From KBS-96 sp963722585 (lineage in GTDB: Bacteria > Acidobacteriota > Terriglobia > Bryobacterales > Bryobacteraceae), in contig CAVRNU010000014.1 in NCBI GenBank assembly GCA_963722585.1, forward strand, positions 62,001-126,000: a stretch of DNA of 64,000 nt. The letters are read 5' to 3'. The translations under genes were made by a program, and so were the position numbers. Positions within the stretch are counted from its first letter, which is position 1. Every line of letters begins with the position of its first letter. The notes under the pieces were generated by a model that was not told where the DNA came from, ran no database searches, and saw only the letters and a program-made list of their open reading frames with translations. Positions 44,819-53,957 of the stretch are shown here, piece after piece.

Positions 44819-46726
44819 TCAGAGGGAGCGTTGCTCCGAGAAACGTGGCAGCAGACGCGTCGAGTTCAGAATGAAAGTCAATTCTGACGAAACATGAATA
44901 AATGCCGCGAGCAGCGGATTGATTAGTCCGAAAGCCGCCAGAACAATGCCTACAGCGTCCACGGTCAGTGTTCCGTAGAAGTTTTGAAAAATTACGGCGC
45001 GGCACCAGCGCGCGGTCTTCAGCGCGTCTACAAATTTCCCCAAATCGTTCCCGATCAGCAGCACATTCGCGCTTGCATGAGCGACTTCGGTCCCGCTGCC
45101 CATCGCTACCCCGATATGCGCGTGAGAAAGCGCGGGAGCGTCGTTAATGCCATCGCCGATCATGGTGACAATCCGTCCGGATTGAATCAGCTCATCCACT
45201 CGGGCCGACTTGTGTTCCGGAAGGAGTCGACTCGAAACTCGAGTCACTCCGAGACTTTCGGCAACCGCCTTGGCGGATGCTGCCGTGTCGCCCGTGAGTA
45301 GTTCAATCTGAAGCCCCATCCGCGCAAGTTCGCGGATCGCCTCCGATGCCTCCTCGCGCACCTGATCGGCGATCTGAATGGAACCGATGAATTGCCCGTC
45401 GCGCGCAACCAGAATACGAGTGCCTGCGGTTTCGCTCATAGCGGGCAGAGCGATGCCGGCCTCATTTAAGAAAGCCGGATTGCCTGCCACAATCGTGTGT
45501 CCATCGGAAGTGGCGCGCACGCCTTTTCCGGGAGCGTAGTCAAACGACGACGGCTCGGCGATGACAACCTGTTTCTCGCGCGCGGCCGCAAGGACCGCCA
45601 GCGCCAGCGGATGCTCCGAATTTCTCTCCGCCAGGGCTGCGGCCTCAAGCACCTCTCGCTCGTTCGAGCCATTCACCGGTTCGATCGCAACCACTCGCGG
45701 CTTCCCATACGTCAGCGTGCCCGTTTTGTCGAGCAATACCGTATCGGTCTTGGCTAGCTGCTCGAGGTGTACGCCGCCTTTGACGATCGCTCCCTGACGG
45801 GCCGCTCTTCCAATCGCGCCCAGGATTGCCAGAGGCGTGCCCGCGGCAATTCCGCACGCGCCGGCCACGATAATGACCGAAATCGTCGAACGCAGATTGT
45901 GAGTCAGCAGTAGAGTGAGCAAAGCGCTGCCCAAGGCGAAGTACACAAGGTATCCGGCAAGACGGTCGGCGAGCCGCTGAATAGGGGCCCGCGTTTGTTC
46001 CGCTTTTTCAACCGCCTCGATGATTCTGCCGAACGTTGTGTCCCTCCCCAGGTTTTCGACAGCCACTTCGAGCGCGCCCGTTTGGTTCAGCGTGCCTGCG
46101 AAGACCCGGCTGCCGGAAACCTTGTCTTGCGGCAAAGATTCGCCCGTGATGGCTGCCTCTTCCACGCTCGAACTTCCTGAAAGAACGTGGCCGTCGACAG
46201 GAATCCTGGTTCCAGGCCGAATCAACACGCGGTCTCCCGGGCGTAGTTCGCCAATCGCAACTTCAACAGTTGTCCCATCCCTCACGATCCATGCCGAATG
46301 CGGCAGCAACTCGAGAAGATCGCCAATCGCGCGGCGCCCGCGGCCTACTGTCAGGCCCTCCAGTACCTCAGCTCCCAATACAAATACTGTGATGATGAGC
46401 GCGGTAAAGAATTCGCCAATGCACAGGGCTGCTACCAGCGCGATGGTCATCGAAAGCTCCATCGTCATCTGGCGGTCGCGCAGATTCTCGAAGGCTTCCC
46501 GAAAGATCGGCCAACCGCCAAACAGAACTCCCGCAATTCCCAGCACGCTGACGTGAGGAAACGGTTCCCAAACACGGAAGAAGACCGCCGCAGCGACCGC
46601 CGCCGTAATCGCGATGCGGATCAGGTCGAACTTTTCAATGTGGCTATGTTCGTGTTCCTGCGTTTCGAGCGCGTGTTCGGGAGCTTTTCGAGATAGGTGC
46701 TCTTGCGTTTCTACGATTTGCGGCAT
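44819..46726 (-). CDS. P1B-type heavy-metal ATPase with atypical membrane motif
   Basis: The 635-residue product has an N-terminal His-rich stretch (HEHSH, 25-29), membrane helices, the actuator TGES (AAITGES), the phosphorylation site DKTGT with D333, the P1B marker SEHPLALAV and the hinge GDGINDAPALSHA. In the helix that normally carries CPC, CPH or SPC, the sequence is GAC (A290, C291 aligned by the following GTP). The usual Pro is absent and one Cys is kept. This matches no metal-specificity class that I know. It is probably an efflux pump in the inner membrane. The RcnR-like sensor gene lies 15 bp upstream, so the two form an operon. Confidence 0.9.
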   Translation of the reverse strand: MPQIVETQEHLSRKAPEHALETQEHEHSHIEKFDLIRIAITAAVAAAVFFRVWEPFPHVSVLGIAGVLFGGWPIFREAFENLRDRQMTMELSMTIALVAALCIGEFFTALIITVFVLGAEVLEGLTVGRGRRAIGDLLELLPHSAWIVRDGTTVEVAIGELRPGDRVLIRPGTRIPVDGHVLSGSSSVEEAAITGESLPQDKVSGSRVFAGTLNQTGALEVAVENLGRDTTFGRIIEAVEKAEQTRAPIQRLADRLAGYLVYFALGSALLTLLLTHNLRSTISVIIVAGACGIAAGTPLAILGAIGRAARQGAIVKGGVHLEQLAKTDTVLLDKTGTLTYGKPRVVAIEPVNGSNEREVLEAAALAERNSEHPLALAVLAAAREKQVVIAEPSSFDYAPGKGVRATSDGHTIVAGNPAFLNEAGIALPAMSETAGTRILVARDGQFIGSIQIADQVREEASEAIRELARMGLQIELLTGDTAASAKAVAESLGVTRVSSRLLPEHKSARVDELIQSGRIVTMIGDGINDAPALSHAHIGVAMGSGTEVAHASANVLLIGNDLGKFVDALKTARWCRAVIFQNFYGTLTVDAVGIVLAAFGLINPLLAAFIHVSSELTFILNSTRLLPRFSEQRSL

Positions 46727-46741
46727 GAACCGCTCCTTCCA

Positions 46742-47008
46742 TCAGCGCAGGTAGCTGCGCACAATTTCCATCAATTCCTCCGCCGCCTGCGCGCTTCTGG
46801 TCTTGCCCAGCACGTGGTGACGAATATGTCCGTCGATCAACTCGGCCATAAGTCCGTTCAGCGCGCCGCGAGCCGCAGCAGTCTGCTGTAAAACGGCATA
46901 ACAGTCGTTGCTCTCCTGGATGGCGCGCTCAATTCCTTCGATCTGGCCACGGATGCGCCGCACTCGCTTCAGCAACTTTTGGTCGGTGTCGCTCGATATG
47001 TGAGCCAT
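46742..47008 (-). CDS. CsoR/RcnR-family metal-responsive repressor
   Basis: The 88-residue product is an all-helical DUF156 regulator (RRIRGQIEGIERAIQ ... CYAVLQQTAAARGALNGLMAELIDGHIRHHVLG). The ligand set His3, Cys36, His61 and His65 corresponds to the RcnR nickel/cobalt set (H3, C35, H60, H64, with one extra residue here). It does not match CsoR (Cys-His-Cys), and FrmR lacks the last His. It should repress its own operon with the downstream metal ATPase until metal binds. The palindrome at 47015-47030 is the likely operator. Confidence 0.9.
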   Translation of the reverse strand: MAHISSDTDQKLLKRVRRIRGQIEGIERAIQESNDCYAVLQQTAAARGALNGLMAELIDGHIRHHVLGKTRSAQAAEELMEIVRSYLR

Positions 47009-47014
47009 ACATAC

Positions 47015-47030
47015 CTATACTAGGGTATAG
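47015..47030. promoter_or_regulatory. Probable operator of the RcnR-like repressor
   Basis: CTATAC (47015-47020) and GTATAG (47025-47030) form a perfect inverted repeat with the spacer TAGG, seven bases upstream of the repressor start. AT-rich arms around a short G/C core resemble FrmR/RcnR operators. It overlaps the probable promoter. The following 47031-47258 shows no convincing gene. Confidence 0.7.
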
Positions 47031-47258
47031 TATCACTGATCACTACACCGAGTTGATGCGGGTATGGTGATGGAATGGCGAGCGTTTGCGGACAACAAGC
47101 CGGTCTACGAAATCCTGGCGAGGTGGAAACTTAGTTCATCTAGTCAGGCGTTGGGCGAGGCGCCATCCGCACGCGCGCTGTTGCAAACAGCGCGTTTACG
47201 CAATATAAGTCGGCCCAAATCGCTTTTCCGAAACGTAGCTCACTGTTGATGTTCGCGC

Positions 47259-47768
47259 CTATTTCACAAACTCGGTCCGGTATTTGGGCGCAAGTGCATC
47301 AGATCTGGCTCTGAATGCCGATTGTGTGGCCGCGTCGAGTTCCGGCGGCGGGGTTGTCCTAGTGGCAACAGGAACGCCAAGCTCCATGAAAAGCTCTTCC
47401 TGTCCAGCCGGTGAGCAGATACACAACAGCCGTGCCGGTACCTCCGATTTGTTCCGGAACTGGTGAGGCGCATTAGCCGGAATGTTGATCACTTGCCCGG
47501 CCCGAACAATCGACCTTACGCCTCGGAACGTTGCCTCAATTTCGCCTTCTAGCACGGTGAACGACTCCTCAAAATCGTGCCGATGGGGAGGTGGACCCCC
47601 GCCGGGTGGAACATGCATGTCGATCAGGCTGTAGCGGCCGGCCGTGTCTCTTCCCGTCAGAAGAATCGTGTAGGTGCTCCCCACTAATCCGATATGCGGC
47701 TGTTTTGGTGCGTTGGACTCCGCAACGGTAATGTTGCGCTGAAGATCATCCGGCGGAATGCTGCTCAT
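47259..47768 (-). CDS. Cupin domain protein
   Basis: The 169-residue product is a single cupin with motif 1 GPPPHRHDFEESFTVLEGEIEATFRG and motif 2 AGQVINIPANAPHQFRN, giving the usual His-His-Glu-His metal site. The extended proline-rich C-terminus (TPPPELDAATQSAFRARSDALAPKYRTEF) is typical of quercetin-dioxygenase-like small cupins. It is transcribed alone, next to the IS630-family element. Confidence 0.88.
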   Translation of the reverse strand: MSSIPPDDLQRNITVAESNAPKQPHIGLVGSTYTILLTGRDTAGRYSLIDMHVPPGGGPPPHRHDFEESFTVLEGEIEATFRGVRSIVRAGQVINIPANAPHQFRNKSEVPARLLCICSPAGQEELFMELGVPVATRTTPPPELDAATQSAFRARSDALAPKYRTEFVK

Positions 47769-47826
47769 AAGCTATCCTCCATGGTCGCATTAAATTTTCG
47801 CGCTCTCCGTTTGCATGACGCGTTTC

Positions 47827-49057
47827 TAGTCTGCTGTCCCAATGGTTCGCGGCATAAGTCAAGAAGACGGGGCGACAACCGTGCGCTGCGCGTAACGGGC
47901 AATACTGGCCAGGATTTGATCCGCCGTTCTCGTCCAAATGAAGGGCTTTGGGTTTTCGTTATGCACGGCGATGTACTCCCGGATGGCGGCTTCCAATTCT
48001 TTCACGCTGCGGAACACACCACGTCGAATGCGCTTGTGGGTGAGCTCAGCAAACCAGCGTTCGACCAAATTGATCCAGGAACCGTAAGTGGGTGTGAAAT
48101 GGACGTGAAGCGCGCGCGCTTACCACGACCATTTCACGACTCATGGCAGTTTCGTGAGGGCACGCATGATGTCCACAATGGCATGGAACGACTTCGCTGA
48201 TTGCCGCGCTGGCAGTTGAAGCCCAGCCGATCATCGGGCAAGAATTCGGCGGCACCGGTCGCGTGAGTTCGGGGATTCTGGCGATGTGAGTTGGGCCAAG
48301 TGCCGGCCGATTTGGAGGCTCAATCCAGCGTGGACAAATAGCGAAGTCGCTCACAAAACTGCTATAATCGTGCGGCCAAGCTCCAATTGCCCTGGCCATA
48401 ACGGAAGCAGCGGTTGCGTGGTGCGGTCCAGTGCCTGAATCTGGCTCTTCTCATCTACACAGAAGACCAGCGCGTGATCGGGCGGGTTCATATACAGACC
48501 GACGATGTCGCGCACTTTCTCGATCAGTTGCGGATCAGGCGACAGTTTGAACGTCTCGCTACGATGTGGTTGTAAACCGAAGGCCTGCCAAATCCGGCTG
48601 ATCGTCATTCGGCTTAGTCCGGTGGCTTTGGCTAAGCCTCGCGTGCTCCAATGCATTTCGCCGCGCGGCGTGCTTTCCAAGGTCTGGATGATGACTTTTT
48701 CGACCTGGGCATCGCTCACCTTGCGGGGTGCCCCTGGCCGCGGTTCGTCATAAAGCCCTTCCAGCCGAGCTTCCAGAAATCGGAAACGCCACTTGCCGAC
48801 CATGCCCAGCGATGTGCGCAGTTTTCGCGCCACGGTTTTATTGTCGAGTCCCTCCGCACATGCCAGCACTACCCGCGCCCGCCGAGCCAGTAACGGCTGG
48901 CTGCGCGCCCGATGTGTCAGTGACTGGAGCCGCTCGCGTTCTTCTTCGGTCACCCTCAATGCCTGTTTCGGTCGCCCGGTCCGCATCCATCACCTCCTCA
49001 GATGTTAGACGAGCTGCCTTGATATTTAGTTCACTGATTTCTGGGACAGGAGGACTA
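47827..49057 (-). mobile_element. IS630-family insertion element, decayed
   Basis: Terminal inverted repeats are TAGTC..CTGTCCCA at the left (47827-47841) and its complement TGGGACAG..GACTA at the right (49042-49057). They share CTGTCCCA and both end in TA, the expected IS630/Tc1 target dinucleotide. The element is about 1.23 kb, normal for the family. It carries one transposase gene that is no longer intact. Confidence 0.75.
47859..48986 (-). pseudogene. IS630-family transposase, broken
   Basis: The first frame (48986 to 48351) gives an N-terminal helix-turn-helix region (RVVLACAEGLDNKTVARKLRTSLGMVGKWRFRFLE) and the start of the DDE domain with VDEKSQIQALDRT. The last frame (to 47859) gives HFTPTYGSWINLVERWFAELTHK with the third acidic residue, plus FRSVKELEAAIREYI. 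The part between, about 48110-48350, has stops and frame changes, and the second Asp region is only faintly recognisable (HAIVDIM). The protein cannot be made as one piece. Confidence 0.85.
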
Positions 49058-49148
49058 GCGCCTCATGAAAAGTGGAGCTCCTGAGTGCGAAACCATCGCG
49101 CACCGTTTGCGGCTATCAGCTCCTGGACAGATAAGAATTACATTTGCT

Positions 49149-52100
49149 CTACTCGGCTACGATTTGCCGACGATCGCCTGAATAAACCGCCGCTTCGCCG
49201 AGTCGGCCGCCCTCGCCGCCATGCCGCGACTCACCCGCCCACTCGCACAACCCAGCCGCGTAATCAGCCGAGCCGTCGCGCAGCCAGCCATCCAGCTGCG
49301 CCGGCTCCTTCAGCTGCTGTCCCCGCAGGCGCGACACCAGCACGTAGCGGCACTCCAACTCGAGTAGCGCCGTCATATCGACGAACAGTTTCTCGAACTG
49401 GGCCACCGGGAACACGTCTTCCTGCCCGCGGCCCCATCGCCTTTTCACGTCCTTGAGAGTGATATACGAGGGCATTCTCTCAGCCAGTTTCCTGACCGCC
49501 GCCGCGACTCGTTTCTCCTCGCCTAGATCGTCTCTGGTAAGCCCAAAGCTCTCGAGGAAACGGCCGATGTTGATCCACGCCGTATTCGAGTTGTAATAGG
49601 AAAGCGCAAATTCGATCTCTTCGCTCGGCAGCGCAAGCCCCTCCACCAGGCGCAGCTTGCCATCCACGCGCGCCAAACCGCCGCCGCGGTCATCGATGTG
49701 CCGGGCTACCACTTCGAAACTCAGCGCGGCGCCCTGCTGAATGTGATACCCGAGGATCGCCGGATCGACATCGGCGCCCAGTGTATCGATGTTGTGGGCC
49801 ATCAGGTACTTGAGCTGCTGGCGCTGTCGCAACAATTCGAGCAGCGTTCCGTTCCGAAGCATATTCGAGAGCTCGTACCAGTGCCCCGTGGGATGCAGGC
49901 ACTGCAAGGGCAGATTGTCTGTATAGTCGCTGGCTTCACCCGATTGTTGCGCCCATTTAATGAGGGCTGCGCGCGCGCTTTCCCGAACCTTTTGCTTCTG
50001 TTCATCGAGCACCTGCTGCGGACTCTGTTCCCAGGCAAAGCGCAGGTCGCGCTCAGGCGGTACGAGCCTCAATCCGATACTGCGGCCGGCGGAAAGGAGA
50101 ATGGTCCCCTCATACCCGTAGTTCTCTTCCCTTTCCAATGCTGTCGAGATGGGTTCGTGCGTGAGATAGCTGGTTGTAAAAACGTGCGGCAGAAGCGCGC
50201 CATACAATTGATTCGTCCGCCGGCTCTTCGCAATATGTATTTCAAGAAAGTTGCGAAAGCGGCCGTTCACTTTCCAAAACGGATTCAGAGCCTTGACGGC
50301 TCCCGCGCCCGTCGTCCATCGCGTGCCCGTTCCGCCGGCCAGCGACACGACCGCCACCTCGCCCTGATCCAGCGCCCGCAGGCCCAGCGCCCTCAAATGT
50401 CCATCTTGCTCCCCGCCGCCATAGAAAACATCGGCTGCCCTCGCATCTTCGATAGTCGTTGTTGCAGGCAGCCTGTTCTGCGCCAGGCCGATCCGCCCGT
50501 TGCGCAGATCCGATCTGATCCGCTCATGAGCCTCACGATCGAATCCATACTCCTCGAGCAGTTCCGGCAAGGATCGCGAGCTTTCATTTCGCTCCGGCGC
50601 CGGAGGCAGAAGACGGTCGAACAGCGTTTGCACAACGCCTGCCAGCTCCCGTTCTTTCCTGCAAGCGGCTCCGAATTTCTCGACCTCAGCGCGCCGGTAG
50701 ATTGGAACAAGCCCAGGCTCGGTCCGCAATAGACCGGGAATAACGAACGAGTAATAGCCGGCAGGCATCAGAGCCGCATCTCCCGATAAGAGATCCGCCA
50801 CGCTTCCCCGCTCATTGATCGTGAAATCGTACACGATGGGATCCATTGCAAACGGCACAGCAGCCTCGAACTGCCGCTTGGTTTCGAGCATCATCTCTTG
50901 CATCCTGTGCTGCGCTTCCCGCTTCTTCGCCGGACTGAAAATGAAACCCATTCCTCCGCCCGCCATGCCGCCCAGCATCCAGAAGCCCCAGAAATCGGCT
51001 CCCATCTCACGTCTCGCGGCATCAATCAGCGTTTCCGTGTACGCGTTGCTCACCCACGGGATGATGGTTTGAATCGGTCCCAGGAAATTGCGCTCCGTTG
51101 CCTCGCCTATCGATCGAATATCGCCGGCTCGCAAGCTCGCCAGGATGCTGTCGAGGATCTTGATGGCTTCAGAACGGCCCGCCCATTCAGCTTCCGAGCG
51201 CAGCAGATATTTTTCCGTGACCATCTCGAGAATCGGCCCCACATCCTGCGCCATTCCGCCATGAACCAGCACCAAGCTTTCCTGAAGCTTCTCGCGAACC
51301 CGCTCGGAAACGTCTCTCTCCGTCAATAGCCTGTGTGTTGGCAGCAGCGTGCCCCGGCTGATACCAAATTCCGGATCGCCTACGGACGCGACGGCGCCCT
51401 CGATCAATTTCATTCCCGGCCATACGCCGCCCGAATCCTGCCAGCCTCCACCCGAACCGCCAAGCCATTCTCCTAAAATCGCTCTGGCCGCTACAATCCG
51501 GCGATCGGGTTCACAAAGCGGCCCGGTCAAATTCCTGATTTGGCCGGTGGCTCTCATACAGACCGAAATCAAACTTGCGAGCAGATTCGTGGAAACCGCC
51601 AGTCGAGACCCTTTCGGAATATCGCGCACGCGGCTCACGAGTTCAATCCCTTTTCCGGTTCCAGCTAGCCGGTCTAACAGGCCGCTCAAAGGCTGGTGAG
51701 CTCCCTCCATCGCAGGCGGCACAATGCCCGAAGCAATCACCGCAGCTTTTAGCAATCCGAGATAGTCGCGCGCGAAGTCGAAGATCTCTCCGAAACTCGT
51801 GACATCGGCCGTGGCATTCAGATCCACGCTGGTCAGCCTGAGGACTGGTTCGTCAACTACGCGCAGATACGCTTCTACAGGCGGTTTGGGATCGCCCGAT
51901 TCAGCCGCATGCACGCTTAGGTCGATCGAGATATTCAGTACTTTCGCGCCCTCCGGGAAATCCATGCCCAGAAAGAAAATGTCGCTCCACGCGCTATGAG
52001 TCAGATCCATGCGGACCGGAGTCGCCTCGCGCAATATGGGATATAGCGCGTCGATCTGCGATTTCTGAAGCAATGTCTTCCGTAGCGTAAGCGGGTAGTC

Positions 52101-52556
52101 GTCCGGATGGCCAATGCGCGACATCCATTGATTCCCGCGAACTGAACGGACGCTGCGCCTCACTTGGTCGGCCAGCGTCTTGAAGGCCAGTCCTTTATAT
52201 GCGGCTGCGAATCCGCTGCACAGCGCCGCATCCACTTCCACTCGAGCTTGGCGCGCAAGCAGCGTTTCAATCGCCTCCTCAAAGCGCCTCTTCAGCAGGT
52301 ATGAGACCGCCTCAAAAGGTATTCGACCCGATGCGCCGATGCCTTCTCGGAACGGAAGATGGAAGCGGTGAATGGCGTAAAGAAAAAATTGAGCGCGAAC
52401 TCTTTCATAGAGATTGCCGCTGCGCCGCCGGAATTCGTCGAGCGCCGAACACTCCGACAGAAGCTGTTCCGTCGAGGCACGCCGGCAAAACGCGTCGAGC
52501 GAGCGGTTGCGAATCTCCGGTTCAGACGAGGTGATTACCCCTATGAGCTCGCTCAT
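49149..52556 (-). CDS. Large two-domain protein: GHMP-kinase-like plus UDP-sugar pyrophosphorylase-like
   Basis: The 1135-residue product has two regions. Residues from about 180 to 560 resemble a GHMP sugar kinase: IPKGSRLAVSTNLLASLISV at about 312-332 as an ATP-loop variant, and GGMAGGGMGFIF near 528 as the C-terminal glycine motif. From about 735 it has VSLAGGTGTRWTTGAGAVKALNPF, the nucleotide-binding signature of UTP-glucose-1-phosphate uridylyltransferases (UDPGP family), followed by HNIDTLGADVDPAILGY. The order resembles a reversed fucokinase/pyrophosphorylase fusion, so it may phosphorylate a sugar and then activate it as a nucleotide sugar. The gene starts 4 bases inside the end of the GalU-like gene, so they are coupled. 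Confidence 0.75.
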   Translation of the reverse strand: MSELIGVITSSEPEIRNRSLDAFCRRASTEQLLSECSALDEFRRRSGNLYERVRAQFFLYAIHRFHLPFREGIGASGRIPFEAVSYLLKRRFEEAIETLLARQARVEVDAALCSGFAAAYKGLAFKTLADQVRRSVRSVRGNQWMSRIGHPDDYPLTLRKTLLQKSQIDALYPILREATPVRMDLTHSAWSDIFFLGMDFPEGAKVLNISIDLSVHAAESGDPKPPVEAYLRVVDEPVLRLTSVDLNATADVTSFGEIFDFARDYLGLLKAAVIASGIVPPAMEGAHQPLSGLLDRLAGTGKGIELVSRVRDIPKGSRLAVSTNLLASLISVCMRATGQIRNLTGPLCEPDRRIVAARAILGEWLGGSGGGWQDSGGVWPGMKLIEGAVASVGDPEFGISRGTLLPTHRLLTERDVSERVREKLQESLVLVHGGMAQDVGPILEMVTEKYLLRSEAEWAGRSEAIKILDSILASLRAGDIRSIGEATERNFLGPIQTIIPWVSNAYTETLIDAARREMGADFWGFWMLGGMAGGGMGFIFSPAKKREAQHRMQEMMLETKRQFEAAVPFAMDPIVYDFTINERGSVADLLSGDAALMPAGYYSFVIPGLLRTEPGLVPIYRRAEVEKFGAACRKERELAGVVQTLFDRLLPPAPERNESSRSLPELLEEYGFDREAHERIRSDLRNGRIGLAQNRLPATTTIEDARAADVFYGGGEQDGHLRALGLRALDQGEVAVVSLAGGTGTRWTTGAGAVKALNPFWKVNGRFRNFLEIHIAKSRRTNQLYGALLPHVFTTSYLTHEPISTALEREENYGYEGTILLSAGRSIGLRLVPPERDLRFAWEQSPQQVLDEQKQKVRESARAALIKWAQQSGEASDYTDNLPLQCLHPTGHWYELSNMLRNGTLLELLRQRQQLKYLMAHNIDTLGADVDPAILGYHIQQGAALSFEVVARHIDDRGGGLARVDGKLRLVEGLALPSEEIEFALSYYNSNTAWINIGRFLESFGLTRDDLGEEKRVAAAVRKLAERMPSYITLKDVKRRWGRGQEDVFPVAQFEKLFVDMTALLELECRYVLVSRLRGQQLKEPAQLDGWLRDGSADYAAGLCEWAGESRHGGEGGRLGEAAVYSGDRRQIVAE

Positions 52557-53413
52557 GCACCCTGCCCGATTTCCTTGGCTTCCGTGGTGCTTAAGGCCAC
52601 CAATTCCAATAGCTGCGCCAGCACTTCATTCCGCTCGTGGCCGCTCAAACTCAAGGCAAGCTGGGCGTGGAGTAACCCGTACTTCGCTCCTACGTCATAT
52701 CGCCTGCTGGTCTGCTCGAGAGCGAGATACTGCTCTCGCGTCGCTAGCTCGTCGAGCGCGCTCGAAAGCGTCAACTTAGCTGTGGACGATTCCAACTGTC
52801 GTCCCAGGATGTCAATCACCGACGGTGTGAACACGTGCATACCAAAAAAACACAGGTAATGGCCGGCGCGAAGCCCGGAGACAATCAGATTTTGCTCGGC
52901 TTCCGTAGGAGTCGGTTTCTCGATCACTCGCTCGATGCGGTACACGTCGTCCGCACCCGCAATCCGCCGCGCGCCCACTGTTCCGTACCGGCCCAGCAGC
53001 GTCTCTCTAGTAGCTTGCACAGCCGACACGCAGCACGATTCCTCTTCCGCCAGCTTGACCAATTTTCCGGCGCTGCTTTGCCCGTTTGACCCTATATAAA
53101 GATGGTCGCCAACCAGATGTAGAAACGCCGAATCGCCAATAAACCCGCGCGCCAAATAAAGGGCATGCCCATATCCGAGCGGTTCCCGCTGTTCGACGAA
53201 CTGTATCGAGTTGTCCTCCGCCGCCTGGCTATAGCTCTCTTTATCGCCCGGCGCGATCACAACGCACACCTCGCTCACATTCGCGCTTCTCACTTCGTCG
53301 AGAATGATGCGCAGCACGCGCTTCTCACAACCGTCTCGATCGATCAGCGTCTGTAGCGGCAACGTGCGTTGATTAAGACCCGCAGCCGTGATCACTGCTT
53401 TCTGAATTCGCAT
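52553..53413 (-). CDS. GalU-like sugar-1-phosphate nucleotidyltransferase
   Basis: Starting at MRIQKAVITAAGLNQRTLPLQTLID, the 286-residue product has the nucleotidyltransferase fold with the modified signature AAGLxxRTLPLQ, the middle VEQREPLGYGHALYLARGF, and the LVGDHLY acid motif. VEKPTPTEAE corresponds to the GalU EKP region. It should make a UDP- or dTDP-sugar from the sugar phosphate. A start at 53449 is possible but adds no family sequence. Its stop overlaps the next gene by 4 bases (ATGA), linking it to the two-domain enzyme. Confidence 0.85.
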   Translation of the reverse strand: MRIQKAVITAAGLNQRTLPLQTLIDRDGCEKRVLRIILDEVRSANVSEVCVVIAPGDKESYSQAAEDNSIQFVEQREPLGYGHALYLARGFIGDSAFLHLVGDHLYIGSNGQSSAGKLVKLAEEESCCVSAVQATRETLLGRYGTVGARRIAGADDVYRIERVIEKPTPTEAEQNLIVSGLRAGHYLCFFGMHVFTPSVIDILGRQLESSTAKLTLSSALDELATREQYLALEQTSRRYDVGAKYGLLHAQLALSLSGHERNEVLAQLLELVALSTTEAKEIGQGA

Positions 53414-53537
53414 GTGTTGAATGGGTGGCGTTCCCGATTCCGCGCCCAATGGCTCCCAATTTAGTAGGGTACCGCCCGGCTCCCGTTATGGTGACCATGC
53501 CATTTCGCTCAGCGATTCGTGTACAGTAAGCCTGAGT

Positions 53538-53957
53538 ATGAACTGTCCAAATTGCGGGTTGTCCAACGCGGACAATGCGAAGTTCTGTGCGAACTGCGGC
53601 ACGCCCCTCGGTACGATTCCTCAGCCGCCGCAGCCTTCATACCAACCTCAAGCGACGTACGAGCCACCAGGCCCTGTACGCGAGAAGAGTCCCGTGATGA
53701 AGAATGTCGGGCTGGGATGTTTGGTTGTATTGCTCCTATTCCTCTTCATTGGACTTTCCTGCACCCGAGCCTGTTTCCGCGGCCGGCGCTATTACCGCCA
53801 TTATGGAACGCTCATTCGTCCCGTTCGTCCGGCATGCGGTGTATACTGGCCCTCCAGAACCCGAACGAATTCTCGCCTGGAGAGCGTTTGCGGGTCTGAG
53901 GAAGTAGAGCCATGCGCACTGCTGAGTTTCTGTTTTTCTCCTACTTTGGCGCCGTGA
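53538..53957 (+). CDS. Zinc-ribbon membrane protein
   Basis: The 139-residue product begins with a zinc ribbon (MNCPNCGLSNADNAKFCANCGTPLG). A Pro-rich linker follows, then a transmembrane helix with the pattern VGLGCLVVLLLFLFIGLSC and a short basic tail (FRGRRYYRHYG). The C-terminal 45 residues after GTLIRPVR are unusual and overlap the next gene by 46 bases. In another frame the segment ends before that gene's ribosome-binding site, so a frameshift near 53830 is possible. It is divergent from galU. Confidence 0.7.
   Translation: MNCPNCGLSNADNAKFCANCGTPLGTIPQPPQPSYQPQATYEPPGPVREKSPVMKNVGLGCLVVLLLFLFIGLSCTRACFRGRRYYRHYGTLIRPVRPACGVYWPSRTRTNSRLESVCGSEEVEPCALLSFCFSPTLAP

Noticed and set aside
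47064..47249. 61-residue frame between the metal sensor and the cupin gene
   Set aside because: Composition is not protein-like and no ribosome-binding site precedes it.
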